A stretch of DNA of 64,000 nt from Mycobacteriaceae bacterium (GCA_029977845.1 JAPOKC010000014.1:1-64000); one strand, 5' to 3'. Positions 1-8,622 are shown, counted from the first letter of the stretch. Notes: generated by a model from the letters alone, not told the origin. Numbers and translations: made by a program.

Positions 1-59
<59 letters not shown>

Positions 60-108
60 CTCAATTGAATAGACTTGACTCACACCCCCTGACACGAAGG
101 AGCATGCG

Positions 109-477
109 GTGAGCGACGAACGCGACCCAGACGCCGCAGGCGACGAGAGCACTCCCACCGGCGCCATGACCGGCCCGCTGCGGCCCACCGGCAAACGCCG
201 CAGGGCCCGCGACGGCGGCGTGGCCCTGGCCGAGCGCGAGGACACCGACGAGGCCCTCACCGAGGAGTTCGAGTCGCTGGACTCGGGCAAGAAGGGCAAG
301 AAGGGTAAGAAGGGCGGCCAGAAAAGGGGAGGTCCGACTCCTTCGCGCAATCCGTTGTTCGGCGGCGGTATGCCGGACGGCTTCCCGGACCTGTCGCAGC
401 TTCCCGAGGGTCTCAACGAACTTCCGCCCGGCTTGGCCGGCATCGACCTGTCCAAGCTGAAGTTCCCCAAAAACTGA
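109..477 (+). pseudogene. Hybrid frame: SecE-like N-terminus joined to an Ffh-like C-terminal tail
   Basis: GTG start after a GAAGGAG ribosome site; 122 residues. Residues 1 to about 60 (MSDE start, LRPTGKRRR motif, acidic stretch) look like the variable cytoplasmic N-terminus of mycobacterial SecE, and a tRNA-Trp lies just upstream as expected for secE. After a Lys-Gly run (about 61-72) the sequence turns into Gly/Pro-rich FPDLSQLPEGLNELPPGL and ends DLSKLKFPKN, which resembles the tail of mycobacterial Ffh (SRP54). The SecE membrane helix and conserved core and the entire Ffh NG/M domains are absent, so neither function is expected. The next gene is the one that normally follows ffh. Either a genomic rearrangement or an assembly join inside the GKKGKKGKKG repeat explains this. 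The parentage is from memory of the families. Confidence 0.65.
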
Positions 478-478
478 C

Positions 479-1543
479 GTGGTTCTTCACGTTCGGGGCC
501 GTGGGCTGCCCGACGGCGAACCCGTCGAATGGTGGATCGCCGACGGCGTCCTGCGTGCCGAACCCGTTCGCGGCGGATCGACGGTGTTCGACGGCGGCTG
601 GATCATCCCCGGTCTGGTCGACGCGCACTGCCATGTCGGTCTGGGGCCGCACGGCTCCATCGGGTTCGACGAGGCCATCGCCCAAGCCGAGGCCGAGCGC
701 GACGCCGGTGCGTTGCTGCTGCGCGACTGCGGTTCGCCTGTCGACACCCGGTCGTTGGATTCCCGTCACGATCTGCCCCAGATCATCAGGGCAGGAAGGC
801 ATTTGGCACGTCCCAAGCGCTATATGCAGGGCTACGCGATCGAACTCGAGGACGAGTGGCAGCTCCCCGACGCGGTGGCCGAACAGGCCCGCCGCGGCGA
901 CGGCTGGGTGAAACTCGTCGGCGACTGGATCGACCGTTCGGTGGGGGATCTGGCTCCGTTGTGGTCCGAGGATGTGCTGGTGGCCGCGATCGCCGCCGCG
1001 CATGCCGAAGGCGCGCGGGTCACCGCCCACGTCTTCGGTGAGGACGCGCTGCCCGGTTTGATCGCGGCGGGCATCGACTGCATCGAGCACGGCACCGGGC
1101 TGACCGAGGACACCATCGCGATGATGGCCGAACACGGTACGGCACTGGTGCCCACACTGATCAACATCGAGAACTTCCCGGATTTCGCCGCTGCCGCAGG
1201 AAAATACCCCGCCTATGCGACCCACATGCGCGAGCTGTATGCCAGCTGCCCGGCCCGGATCGGTGCGGCACGTGAGGCCGGGGTGCCGATCTACGCGGGC
1301 AGCGATGCCGGCGGCAACATCGCGCACGGCCGCATCGCAGAGGAGGTGGCAGCGCTCGTGAGGATCGGGATGACACCGACCGATGCGCTTGGTGCCGCGA
1401 GTTGGGATGCCCGAGAGTGGTTGCGGCGCAGTGCGTTAGAGGATGGCGCACCGGCGGATCTGCTGTGCTTCACTTCCGACCCGCGTGATCCGAAGGTCTT
1501 GTCCCACCCGGATCGGGTGATCCTGCGCGGCCGGGTGTATTAG
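479..1543 (+). CDS. Amidohydrolase family protein (Rv2915c-like)
   Basis: Metal-dependent amidohydrolase of the imidazolonepropionase/prolidase type, 354 residues; substrate unknown. Metal-ligand motifs are in order: HCH at residues 50-52 (VDAHCHVG), a candidate bridging Lys in WVKLVGDW, His in TAHVFGED, His in IEHGTG, and Asp in AGSDAGG. GTG start one base after the preceding stop. In M. tuberculosis the homologue follows ffh, which supports an Ffh origin for the preceding tail. It is convergent with the next gene; the two stop codons overlap (1540-1543). No signal peptide, so probably cytoplasmic. Confidence 0.85.
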   Translation: MVLHVRGRGLPDGEPVEWWIADGVLRAEPVRGGSTVFDGGWIIPGLVDAHCHVGLGPHGSIGFDEAIAQAEAERDAGALLLRDCGSPVDTRSLDSRHDLPQIIRAGRHLARPKRYMQGYAIELEDEWQLPDAVAEQARRGDGWVKLVGDWIDRSVGDLAPLWSEDVLVAAIAAAHAEGARVTAHVFGEDALPGLIAAGIDCIEHGTGLTEDTIAMMAEHGTALVPTLINIENFPDFAAAAGKYPAYATHMRELYASCPARIGAAREAGVPIYAGSDAGGNIAHGRIAEEVAALVRIGMTPTDALGAASWDAREWLRRSALEDGAPADLLCFTSDPRDPKVLSHPDRVILRGRVY

Positions 1544-2367
1544 TTCTGCGCGAAGCCCCAGTCCAATAGCGCTCGGCCCTGATCCCACAGATCGTCCTTG
1601 CCGTACATCATCACGGCGATCATCCTCTTGCCGTCACGCTGGGCCATCGCCACGTAGGTCTCCTGCGCGAGGTTGGTGAAGCCGGTCTTGCCGCCGATGA
1701 AGCCGGGATAGTTCGGCAGCAGATGGTCGTGGCTGGCGATCTGCTTCAAACCACCTGCGCCATCAGGGAATTGGGCTGTCTGCTGGTGAATGATCTGGCC
1801 GAACAGCGGATAGCTCAAAGCGGTGCGGTAGATCATTCCCAGATCGTGTGCGGTGGTCGTCGTCTCCCAGCCCGGACCGTCGAGGCCCGAGGGTGACCCG
1901 GCATGTGTGGCCACCGCGCCGATCTGCGCGGCCTTCGCGTTCATCTTCTGAATGGCGATCTGATAGCCACCCACCATGTCGGCCAGGGCGTTGGCGGCGT
2001 CATTACCGGAGACCATCAGCAGTGCGTCGAGCAGTTGGCGCGCGGAGTAGACCGCGCCTGGTTTGATTCCCACGCAGGTGCACTCGACGTCGGTGTTGGC
2101 CTGGGTCGCGCGCATGGTGGCATCCGGACTCACCTGATCCATGACCACCATCGCCAGCAGTGGCTTGATGGTGCTGGCAGGGGCGTGCTGCCCATAGGCG
2201 TCCTTGGCGGCGAGGATCCGGCCGCTGACCATATCGGCGATCAGCCAGATGGGGGCGGGCCCACTCGGCGGGTTCAGGGCGGTCGGGGGTTCGGCCACCG
2301 CGGTGGGCGGGGACAGCGTTGTCAGCAGGCCGGCCACCACCGTGACCGCCGCGCGGCGTAACCACAT
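1540..2367 (-). CDS. D-alanyl-D-alanine carboxypeptidase, first of two paralogues
   Basis: Low-molecular-weight penicillin-binding protein (peptidase S11), 275 residues, predicted to trim the terminal D-Ala of peptidoglycan stem peptides outside the membrane. Signal peptide at 1-25 (ends AVAEPP). The active-site motifs are complete: S65-T-I-K68, SGN (VSGNDAAN) and KTG (GGKTGFT). No C-terminal amphipathic anchor is obvious. A TAGCCT hexamer lies 8 bases before the ATG, so the mRNA may be leaderless. A close paralogue is at 4059-4940 and a DUF222/HNH gene sits between them, which suggests a duplication split by that gene. Confidence 0.9.
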   Translation of the reverse strand: MWLRRAAVTVVAGLLTTLSPPTAVAEPPTALNPPSGPAPIWLIADMVSGRILAAKDAYGQHAPASTIKPLLAMVVMDQVSPDATMRATQANTDVECTCVGIKPGAVYSARQLLDALLMVSGNDAANALADMVGGYQIAIQKMNAKAAQIGAVATHAGSPSGLDGPGWETTTTAHDLGMIYRTALSYPLFGQIIHQQTAQFPDGAGGLKQIASHDHLLPNYPGFIGGKTGFTNLAQETYVAMAQRDGKRMIAVMMYGKDDLWDQGRALLDWGFAQN

Positions 2368-2375
2368 GTCAGCCG

Positions 2376-2381
2376 AGGCTA
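2376..2381 (-). promoter_or_regulatory. Candidate -10 element of the first D,D-carboxypeptidase
   Basis: On the minus strand TAGCCT (TANNNT form) is followed by 8 bases and then the ATG at 2367. This spacing suggests a leaderless or nearly leaderless transcript. No good -35 is visible, as is common in mycobacteria. Confidence 0.4.
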
Positions 2382-2445
2382 GTGATCGGCGGTTTCGATG
2401 CGGTCTCGCCTTGGCGGCAAAAGTTGTCGGAGGGCGCTGACATAC

Positions 2446-2461
2446 TCGAATGTATGTTCGA
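2446..2461. promoter_or_regulatory. LexA-type SOS box over the start of the DUF222/HNH gene
   Basis: TCGAATGTATGTTCGA matches the mycobacterial LexA box TCGAAC-N4-GTTCGA at 11 of 12 fixed positions (one change in the left half). The ATG chosen for the downstream gene (2454) lies inside the box, so LexA binding would block initiation directly. CATACT at 2441-2446 could be the -10 of a leaderless mRNA. REP13E12-type genes are known members of the mycobacterial SOS regulon. Confidence 0.7.
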
Positions 2462-3905
2462 TGACGAGTTCCGTTCGGCCGATGACGCCACTCTGGTGGC
2501 GGCCATCTCGGAGTGGACGGCGGCCGAGGCCGCCGCGGCCGCCCGGCGACTGGCTGCGGTCGCGGAACTCACCGCCCGCCGGTGTGGCGACGACGAAAAC
2601 GCGCACTGGGCGTGCGACGCGTGGGACGCCGCGGCCGCCGAGGTCTCGGCTGCGCACGGGATCAGCCACGGGCGGGCATCGGGCCAGATGCACCTGGCGA
2701 TGTCGTTACGTCACAGGCTGCCGCGGGTCGCCGAAGTGTTCTTCGACGGAAGACTGTCGGCCCGGGTCGTCGCGGCGATCGTCTGGCGGACCGATCTCGT
2801 TCGCAAGGGTGGGGCACTGACGCTCATCGATATCGCGATCGCTCATCGTGCGGCAGCCTGGGACACGCTCTCGCAGTTCAAGCTGGAGCAGGCGATCGAC
2901 ACCTGGATCGATCGGCACGACCCGGGAGCCCTGCGGCGCACTCAGGTGAATTCACGGAGCCGCGAGGTGACGATCGGCCCGAAGAACCATGAATCCGGGA
3001 CGGCGGCGTTATGGGGTCGCCTTCTGGCCACCGACGCTGCCGTGCTGGAGCGCAAGCTGACCCAGATGGCGCACGAGGTGTGCGAGGACGATCCACGCAC
3101 CATCGCCCAGCGCCGTGCCGATGCCCTCGGGGCGCTCGCCGCCGGCGCCCAGGGTTTGGCCTGCCGTTGTGGCGGGCCGGACTGTGTCGCCGTCGATCCG
3201 CGTTCGGCCAGTGTGATCATCCATGTGCTCGCGGATGCGGAAGCCGTTGCCGCTGAACCTGATCCGCACATGTCCGGTGAGACCGGGGCTGCAGACTCCG
3301 AGACGACGGCTCGGCCCGGATCCGCGGTGATCGTCAATGGTGGCGTCGTCCCGACGCCGTTGCTCGCAGAGTTGATCCGCACCGGGGCCAAGATCCGGTA
3401 TCTGCGCACGCCGCCTGATGCCGCGCAGCCGCAGTACCGGCCGTCGACAGCGCTCGATGAGTTCGTTCGGATGCGTGATCTGACGTGTCGCTTCCCGAAC
3501 TGCGACCGGCCGGCCGAAGCCTGTGACATCGACCACGCGGTGCCGTGGCCGGACGGGCCGACGCACCCATCACTGCTTCGTTGCTTATGTCGTAAGCATC
3601 ATTTACTGCGGACTTTTTGGGCCGGTTGGAAAGATGTCCAATCTCCGGACGGCACCATCGTCTGGACCTCACCGGCCGGGCACACCTACACGACCTATCC
3701 AGGCAGCAGATTGTTGTTCCCGCACTGGGATATCGGCACCGGCGAACCACCGATGGCCACATCGGCCGAATGGAGCAGCGACCGCAGCCTGATGATGCCG
3801 ACCCGGCGGCGTACCCGCGCCCAGGCCCGGGATTACCGGGTCCGGCGTGAACGGGCCCTCAACGAGGCCCATGTTGCGGACCGGAACAAACCCCCGCCGT
3901 TTTAA
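2454..3905 (+). CDS. DUF222 / 13E12 repeat family protein with HNH endonuclease domain
   Basis: 483 residues from the ATG at 2454 (MFDDEF). An upstream in-frame ATG at 2382 would add 24 residues and is less likely because the SOS box and -10 lie between. The N-terminal two thirds is a DUF222 helical region. The C-terminal third has an HNH nuclease module: zinc-ligand-like Cys pair (CRFPNC), DIDH catalytic core and [11 protein letters not shown]. These proteins are abundant in mycobacteria and linked to REP13E12 elements and phage attachment. No terminal repeats or integrase are seen here, so it is a solitary copy. It sits between two carboxypeptidase paralogues and is followed by a strong hairpin. 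Confidence 0.88.
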   Translation: MFDDEFRSADDATLVAAISEWTAAEAAAAARRLAAVAELTARRCGDDENAHWACDAWDAAAAEVSAAHGISHGRASGQMHLAMSLRHRLPRVAEVFFDGRLSARVVAAIVWRTDLVRKGGALTLIDIAIAHRAAAWDTLSQFKLEQAIDTWIDRHDPGALRRTQVNSRSREVTIGPKNHESGTAALWGRLLATDAAVLERKLTQMAHEVCEDDPRTIAQRRADALGALAAGAQGLACRCGGPDCVAVDPRSASVIIHVLADAEAVAAEPDPHMSGETGAADSETTARPGSAVIVNGGVVPTPLLAELIRTGAKIRYLRTPPDAAQPQYRPSTALDEFVRMRDLTCRFPNCDRPAEACDIDHAVPWPDGPTHPSLLRCLCRKHHLLRTFWAGWKDVQSPDGTIVWTSPAGHTYTTYPGSRLLFPHWDIGTGEPPMATSAEWSSDRSLMMPTRRRTRAQARDYRVRRERALNEAHVADRNKPPPF

Positions 3906-3908
3906 CGA

Positions 3909-3951
3909 GGTCCGGCCCGCCACGACAAGGGGGGACGTGGCGGGCCGGACC
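3909..3951 (+). terminator. Strong hairpin terminator after the HNH gene
   Basis: Perfect 16-bp inverted repeat, left arm 3909-3924 and right arm 3936-3951, with an 11-base loop. It begins 4 bases after the stop of the HNH gene. There is no U-tract, as is usual for mycobacterial intrinsic terminators. It also stands before the convergent end of the second carboxypeptidase (4059) and may act for both directions. Confidence 0.75.
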
Positions 3952-4058
3952 GTGTGGTGGGAAATATTCAAAGTCGTGTCGACGAACTCGGACCCCTCAT
4001 TCATCCCACCGCGGAAAACATACTGCGAGTCGCGCTTTTATGTGGTAATTCGCGCCAC

Positions 4059-4940
4059 TTAGAGGGTCGCGACGGATTCCGAGCGGCTCTGGGCGAAACC
4101 CCAGTCCAGCAGGGTGGCGGCCTGGTCCCAGTAGGTCGGCCCGCCCTCGCGCACCAGCCCGTACATCATGGCGATCACCAGGCGGCGGCCGTCGCGCTCG
4201 GCGGCGCCGACGAAGGTCTTGCGTGCGGCGTTGGTGAATCCGGTCTTTCCGCCGATCGCGCCCGGGTAGCGCACCAGCAGTTCGTCCTGGTTGAGCAGCG
4301 GGCGCTCGCCGGTATCGGTCGGGAACAGCGTGGCCGGCTCGGCGGTGATCTGGGCGAACACCGGGTTGGCCATCGCGGCCCGGAAGACGGCGGCCAGATC
4401 ATGCGGAGTCGTCCACCCCGCACCGCCCGGACCATCGAGGCCCGACGGGCTGGTGGCGTGGGTATTGCTCGCCCCGATCGCGGCAGCCTTGGCGTTCATC
4501 TTGTCCACCGCCACGTCGTACCCGCCGAGCATGTCGGCCAGGGTGTTGGCTGCGTCGTTACCCGACACCAGCAGGGTGGCCTCGAGTAGTTGCCGCGCCG
4601 TGTAGGTATGGCCGGCCTTGATCCCGGCGCAGCTGCACTCCACCTGCGCGTTGGCCGGACTGGCGACCACGCTGGAGTCCAGGTTCAGCTCGTCGAGGGC
4701 GGTCAGGGCGAGCAGGGTCTTGATGGTGCTCGCCGGGGGATAGGCCCCGTACATGTCCCGCCCGGCGAGCACCTGGCCGCTGTCCATGTCGGCGACGATC
4801 CAGGCCGCGGCCGGCCCGTCCGGAATGCTCGACGATCCGACCGGCTGGATGTTGGGTCCGAAACCGGGATCAGCGCCGGCCGGGTTGGCCAGGGCGATCG
4901 CGGCCAGGGAGGCTGCGACGACGGACAGCAGTCTTTCCAT
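4059..4940 (-). CDS. dacB2: D-alanyl-D-alanine carboxypeptidase DacB2-type, second paralogue
   Basis: Peptidase S11 penicillin-binding protein, 293 residues, secreted. Signal peptide at 1-23 (LANPAGADPG). Active-site motifs are S71-T-I-K74, SGN (LVSGNDAAN) and KTG (GGKTGFT). The frame remains open well upstream, but MERLLSVVAA is the natural start because a signal peptide follows at once. TAGGGT lies 8 bases upstream, consistent with leaderless initiation. The divergent arrangement with the SnoaL-like gene matches Rv2911/Rv2910c, so this copy is the likely dacB2 orthologue and the one at 1540-2367 the extra copy. Confidence 0.9.
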   Translation of the reverse strand: MERLLSVVAASLAAIALANPAGADPGFGPNIQPVGSSSIPDGPAAAWIVADMDSGQVLAGRDMYGAYPPASTIKTLLALTALDELNLDSSVVASPANAQVECSCAGIKAGHTYTARQLLEATLLVSGNDAANTLADMLGGYDVAVDKMNAKAAAIGASNTHATSPSGLDGPGGAGWTTPHDLAAVFRAAMANPVFAQITAEPATLFPTDTGERPLLNQDELLVRYPGAIGGKTGFTNAARKTFVGAAERDGRRLVIAMMYGLVREGGPTYWDQAATLLDWGFAQSRSESVATL

Positions 4941-4948
4941 GGCCCAAG

Positions 4949-4958
4949 ACCCTAACCT
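4949..4958. promoter_or_regulatory. Overlapping divergent -10 elements, dacB2 versus SnoaL-like gene
   Basis: The 10-mer ACCCTAACCT holds TAGGGT on the minus strand (4954 to 4949, 8 bases before the dacB2 ATG) and TAACCT on the plus strand (4953-4958, 6 bases before the ATG at 4965). The hexamers share two base pairs, so the whole 24-bp intergenic region may be one bidirectional leaderless promoter. Confidence 0.5.
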
Positions 4959-4964
4959 GGTTGC

Positions 4965-5381
4965 ATGCTGAGCCTGGCCGAAGTCTCCGACCGCCTCGAG
5001 ATCCAGCAGTTGCTGGTGGACTACTCGACGGCGATCGACCGACGTCAATTCGACGATCTGGACCGGATCTTCACCCCGGACGCCTATATCGACTACCGCG
5101 TCATGGGCGGGATCGACGGTCGGTTCCCCGAGGTCAAGGCCTGGCTGGCCGAGGTCCTGCCCAACTTCCCGGCCTACTACCACCTGGTCGGCAACTTCGA
5201 CATCCGAGTGACCGGCGACACCGCCACCGGCCGGACCATGTGCTTCAACCCGATGAAACTGAACGATGACGGCCAGATCCTGTTCTGCGCGCTCTGGTAC
5301 GACGACGAGTTCGTCCGGACCCCCGAGGGGTGGCGGATGACCCGCCGGGTCGAGGACAAGTGCATGGACAAGCTGCTCTGA
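4965..5381 (+). CDS. SnoaL-like / NTF2-fold protein (Rv2910c-like)
   Basis: 138 residues, a single cone-shaped NTF2/SnoaL-like domain as found in small dehydratases, isomerases and ligand-binding proteins. Recognisable parts are the N-terminal helix (LSLAEVSDRLEIQQLLVDY), the first strand with IDRRQFDDLDRIFTPDAYIDY, a central H (YYHLVGNF) and the closing WRMTRRVEDK. No signal peptide. Substrate unknown. It sits between dacB2 and the rpsP operon as in M. tuberculosis. Confidence 0.8.
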   Translation: MLSLAEVSDRLEIQQLLVDYSTAIDRRQFDDLDRIFTPDAYIDYRVMGGIDGRFPEVKAWLAEVLPNFPAYYHLVGNFDIRVTGDTATGRTMCFNPMKLNDDGQILFCALWYDDEFVRTPEGWRMTRRVEDKCMDKLL

Positions 5382-5414
5382 GTGGGCGATTAACGCCTGA
5401 CGTGCCGAATCTGG

Positions 5415-5510
5415 CAGAATCGCGGCTGCCCACGCGAGGCAAAACCGGATTCCGGCATCCCGCCGGTGATCGCTGAATTGCAGCGTGAGACTTACAGGAG
5501 TAGTCCATCC
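5415..5510 (+). promoter_or_regulatory. rpsP promoter and leader
   Basis: ATCTGGCAGAAT at 5409-5420 offers a -10 (CAGAAT, 5415-5420). The same 12-base pattern, with one difference, precedes rplS (8484-8495). The leader of about 84 bases contains a small hairpin (CGCTG at 5471-5475 pairs with CAGCG at 5481-5485) and a CAGGAG ribosome site before the rpsP ATG. The promoter assignment is inferred. Confidence 0.4.
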
Positions 5511-5978
5511 ATGGCTGTCAAGATCAAGCTCACCCGTCTCGGCAAGATCCGCAATCCCCAGTACCGCATCGCCGTCGCCGACGCCCGCACCCGCCGGGAA
5601 GGTCGCGCCATCGAGGTCATCGGCCGGTACCACCCGAAGGAAGAGCCGAGTCTGATCGAGATCGATTCCGAGCGCGCGCAGTACTGGCTGTCCGTCGGTG
5701 CTCAGCCGACCGAGCCCGTGCTCAAGCTGCTGAAGATCACCGGTGACTGGCAGAAGTTCAAGGGCCTGCCCGGTGCCGAGGGCACCTTGAAGGTCGCCCC
5801 GCCCAAGCCCTCCAAGCTCGATCTGTTCAATGCCGCGCTGGCCAACGCGGACGGCGCGCCGACCGGTGAGGCCACCCAGCTCAAGAAGCGCAAGGCCCCG
5901 ACCAAGAAGGCTGAAGAGGCTCCGGCTGAGGAAGCCGCCGAAGCCGCTGAGCCGGCCGCCGAGACCACCGAAGAATGA
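5511..5978 (+). CDS. rpsP: 30S ribosomal protein S16
   Basis: 155 residues starting [19 protein letters not shown], the typical S16 start, after ACAGGAG. The S16 core takes the first 90 residues. The long Ala/Glu/Lys-rich C-terminal extension is typical of mycobacterial S16. It helps 30S assembly by binding 16S rRNA. First gene of an operon with the KH protein, rimM and trmD; the next start overlaps its stop by 4 bases. Confidence 0.97.
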   Translation: MAVKIKLTRLGKIRNPQYRIAVADARTRREGRAIEVIGRYHPKEEPSLIEIDSERAQYWLSVGAQPTEPVLKLLKITGDWQKFKGLPGAEGTLKVAPPKPSKLDLFNAALANADGAPTGEATQLKKRKAPTKKAEEAPAEEAAEAAEPAAETTEE

Positions 5979-6217
5979 GTGCTGTCGTCGTCGACGCCGT
6001 CGAGCATCTGGTTCGCGGAATCGTCGACAACCCCGATGACGTCCGGGTCGATCTGGTGACCAACCGTCGTGGCCGGACTGTCGAGGTGCATGTGCACCCG
6101 GACGATCTGGGCAAGGTGATCGGTCGTGGCGGCCGCACTGCCACCGCGCTGCGGACCCTGGTCGCCGGGATCGGCGGACGTGGTATCCGGGTCGACGTGG
6201 TGGACACCGACCAGTAG
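5975..6217 (+). CDS. khpA: KH-domain RNA-binding protein KhpA
   Basis: 80 residues forming one KH domain with the GxxG loop in [16 protein letters not shown]. KhpA-type proteins bind RNA, often with KhpB, and affect cell elongation and translation. It overlaps rpsP by the ATGA tetramer and shares one base with the rimM start, so translation is likely coupled. This rpsP-khpA-rimM-trmD order is conserved in mycobacteria (Rv2909c to Rv2906c). Confidence 0.92.
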   Translation: MSAVVVDAVEHLVRGIVDNPDDVRVDLVTNRRGRTVEVHVHPDDLGKVIGRGGRTATALRTLVAGIGGRGIRVDVVDTDQ

Positions 6218-6744
6218 TGGAGCTGGTGGTCGGCAGGATCGCCAAGGCGCACGGCATCACCGGTGAGGTCGTCGTCGAGGTCCGCACCGATGATCCGGAT
6301 GAACGGTTCGCTGCCGGAAAGACATTGCGGCTCAAACGTCCTCGTGGCGGAGCTGAATCCACAGTCGTGATCGATTCGGTGCGTCCGCACACCGGCCGGT
6401 TGCTGGTGCGCCTTCGCGGGGTGACCGATCGCGATGCCGCGGAGGCGTTGCGGGGCAGCCTGTTCATCGTCGACTCCGCCGACCTTCCGCCGATCGAGGA
6501 CCCCGATGAGTTCTACGATCACCAACTCGAAGGCCTCGCCGTGCGCGCCGTCGACGGCACGCCGATCGGAACGATTCGCGAGGTTCTCCACACCCCCGGC
6601 GGGGAATTGCTCTCAGTGCGAACCGATTCCGACGCGGAAGTGCTGGTGCCGTTCGTGAGTTCGATCGTCACCTCGGTGTCGCTGACCGACGGAGTCGTCG
6701 AGGTCGATCCGCCGGAAGGGCTGCTCGACCTGGAGTCCCTGTAG
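6217..6744 (+). CDS. rimM: Ribosome maturation factor RimM
   Basis: 175 residues. N-terminal RimM barrel ([19 protein letters not shown]) and C-terminal PRC barrel ([17 protein letters not shown]) are both visible. It binds S19 and the 30S head during late assembly. GTG start overlapping the khpA stop by one base; the trmD ATG follows the stop directly. Confidence 0.95.
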   Translation: MELVVGRIAKAHGITGEVVVEVRTDDPDERFAAGKTLRLKRPRGGAESTVVIDSVRPHTGRLLVRLRGVTDRDAAEALRGSLFIVDSADLPPIEDPDEFYDHQLEGLAVRAVDGTPIGTIREVLHTPGGELLSVRTDSDAEVLVPFVSSIVTSVSLTDGVVEVDPPEGLLDLESL

Positions 6745-7431
6745 ATGCGGATAGACGTCATCACGATCTTCCCGGATTACCTCGATCCGGTACGGCAGTC
6801 ACTGCCCGGAAAGGCGATCGACTCCGGCATCGTCGAGTTCGCGGTGCACGACCTCCGGCGCTGGACTCACGATGTGCACCACGCGGTGGACGACGCGCCC
6901 TACGGCGGCGGTCCGGGCATGGTGATGAAGGCCCCGGTGTGGGGCGAGGCGCTCGACGAGATCTGTTCGGCTGGAACGCTTCTGGTGATCCCGACGCCTG
7001 CGGGCAGGCTGTTCGGCCAGGCCGATGCCGAACGCTGGGCCGGCGAACAGCACCTGGTCTTCGCCTGCGGCCGTTACGAGGGGATCGATCAGCGGGTTGC
7101 GCAGGACGCCGCGCGCCGGATGCGGGTCGAAGAGGTGTCGATCGGTGACTACGTGCTGGCCGGAGGCGAGGCCGCCGCGCTCGTGATGATCGAAGCGGTC
7201 GTGCGGCTGATGCCCAACGTGCTCGGCAATCCGCTTTCGCACCAAGATGATTCGCACTCAACGGCCGGCCTTATCGAAGGGCCGAGCTACACCCGTCCGC
7301 CGGTGTGGCGCGATCTCGAGGTGCCGCCGGTGCTGCTGTCCGGAGACCACGCCAAGGTGGCGCAGTGGCGGCATGAACAAGCGGTTAAACGAACCCGGCA
7401 GCGCCGGCCCGATCTGATGGGGCCGGCCTAG
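6745..7431 (+). CDS. trmD: tRNA (guanine-N1)-methyltransferase TrmD
   Basis: 228 residues, SPOUT-class knotted methyltransferase making m1G37 in tRNA anticodon loops with SAM, which prevents frameshifting. Signatures: MRIDVITIFPDYL start, APYGGGPGMVM, FACGRYEGIDQR and IGDYVLAGGEAAALVMIEAV (the SAM-binding knot). It immediately follows rimM with no spacer. Convergent with the LppW-like gene, 7 bases apart. Confidence 0.97.
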   Translation: MRIDVITIFPDYLDPVRQSLPGKAIDSGIVEFAVHDLRRWTHDVHHAVDDAPYGGGPGMVMKAPVWGEALDEICSAGTLLVIPTPAGRLFGQADAERWAGEQHLVFACGRYEGIDQRVAQDAARRMRVEEVSIGDYVLAGGEAAALVMIEAVVRLMPNVLGNPLSHQDDSHSTAGLIEGPSYTRPPVWRDLEVPPVLLSGDHAKVAQWRHEQAVKRTRQRRPDLMGPA

Positions 7432-7438
7432 ATCCGGC

Positions 7439-8353
7439 TCAGATCCGTCCCGACGGGAACATCGTCTTGAGCGCCTGGGTGACGGTGTTACGCGCGGTGG
7501 CGTCATCGACCGGCTGCATCGACCCCACCGCGATGACATAGCGATGGTCCGCACCGATCACCCCGGTAGACAGATGCAGCCAGTTGGGCCCGTTCCAGCA
7601 GCACATCCAGCCCTGCTTGACCGCGACGGGTTCGGCGAACAGGCCGTCGGGGATACCGAATCGCTGTGGGTAGCCGTCCGCGCCGAGCGGGGAGGAGGCC
7701 GCGAGGTTGGCCAGGATCATGTCGGCCTGCGGCCGGGGAAGACCGCCCGAACCGTCGAGCAGCATGGCGTAGTAGTGCACCAGGTCGGTGGTGGTGCTCA
7801 TGGTGTTCCACCAGTTGCCGTCATAGGGCACCGAGGTGTTGGCCAGGTGATAGCGCGCGGCGACCCGTCTGATGATCGTGTTGCCGCCGCCCCGGACCCA
7901 GAACTGGTCGGCGGCGAAGTCGTCGGAGGCCCGCAGCATCGACTCCAGGGCGCGCTGATCGTCGGCGCTCAGGGGTTTTTTGCGCTGGGCCGCCCCCTTC
8001 AGCAGGTCGTCGGCGATGAACAGTTTGGACACCGAGGCCAGCGGGAACGGCGCCTGATCACCGCTGACCACCAGCCGGCCGGTCTGCCGATCCATCAGCG
8101 CCAGGCTGATGTCGGCACCGCTGACCTGGGCCGCAGCGGTGGCCTTGGCCGCCAGGACGTCGAAGTTGACCGACGGCATTGGAGCTGGGGCAGCAGCGCT
8201 CGACGGCGCCGTGGGACGAGCAGCCAGCAATGACACAGGTTCCGCGTGATCACCGAATAACCGGCCGCTCACCTGGGCTGATGACGCGCCGAGCAGGAGC
8301 ACGGCCAGGGTGGCCAGCAAAGCCGAAAGGAGTTTGGAGCGGCGACGGCGCAT
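7439..8353 (-). CDS. LppW-like secreted beta-lactamase-fold protein lacking a lipobox cysteine
   Basis: 304 residues from the ATG at 8353, which has a strong GAGGAGGAGAG ribosome site; a longer frame to 8404 has none. Position matches lppW (Rv2905) between trmD and rplS. The N-terminus has four Arg, a hydrophobic stretch and then LLLGASSAQ: Ser stands where the lipobox Cys would be, so it should be secreted or anchored but not lipidated. The body has an SVSK tetrad (LASVSKLFIAD) like serine beta-lactamases and penicillin-binding proteins. No clear KTG triad was found, so enzymatic activity is uncertain. Confidence 0.75.
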   Translation of the reverse strand: MRRRRSKLLSALLATLAVLLLGASSAQVSGRLFGDHAEPVSLLAARPTAPSSAAAPAPMPSVNFDVLAAKATAAAQVSGADISLALMDRQTGRLVVSGDQAPFPLASVSKLFIADDLLKGAAQRKKPLSADDQRALESMLRASDDFAADQFWVRGGGNTIIRRVAARYHLANTSVPYDGNWWNTMSTTTDLVHYYAMLLDGSGGLPRPQADMILANLAASSPLGADGYPQRFGIPDGLFAEPVAVKQGWMCCWNGPNWLHLSTGVIGADHRYVIAVGSMQPVDDATARNTVTQALKTMFPSGRI

Positions 8354-8489
8354 CTCTCCTCCTCGGCTCGATTGGCACCCCGGTGGACTGAAGGGTAGCG
8401 GCACTGATCAGTACACCGCACCATGACGCGGATTGGTTACACGCAGACACCGGCGGGTCGTGCGATTTCGTCGCTCGCGGCGTATCTGG

Positions 8490-8622
8490 CACAATGGGGC
8501 AGTTGCCTGCGCGGGCCGGAGGATTCCGCCTGCTGCGACAAAAACCGACCACCAGCTCGGCGATGTCGGGTGCTCGCGCCCCAGACCAGCCCGCAGCTCG
8601 ATCGCAAGGAAGTGTCACCGAG
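8490..8622 (+). promoter_or_regulatory. rplS promoter and leader
   Basis: ATCTGGCACAAT (8484-8495) gives a candidate -10 CACAAT at 8490-8495, nearly identical to the block before rpsP. A leader of about 120 bases precedes the rplS ATG. The shared block suggests common control of the two ribosomal protein genes; a structured leader is possible but not demonstrated. Confidence 0.35.

Noticed and set aside
2454-3905. DUF222/HNH gene as part of a mobile element or intein
   Set aside because: No terminal repeats, target duplication, integrase or split host gene seen; called a solitary 13E12-type gene.
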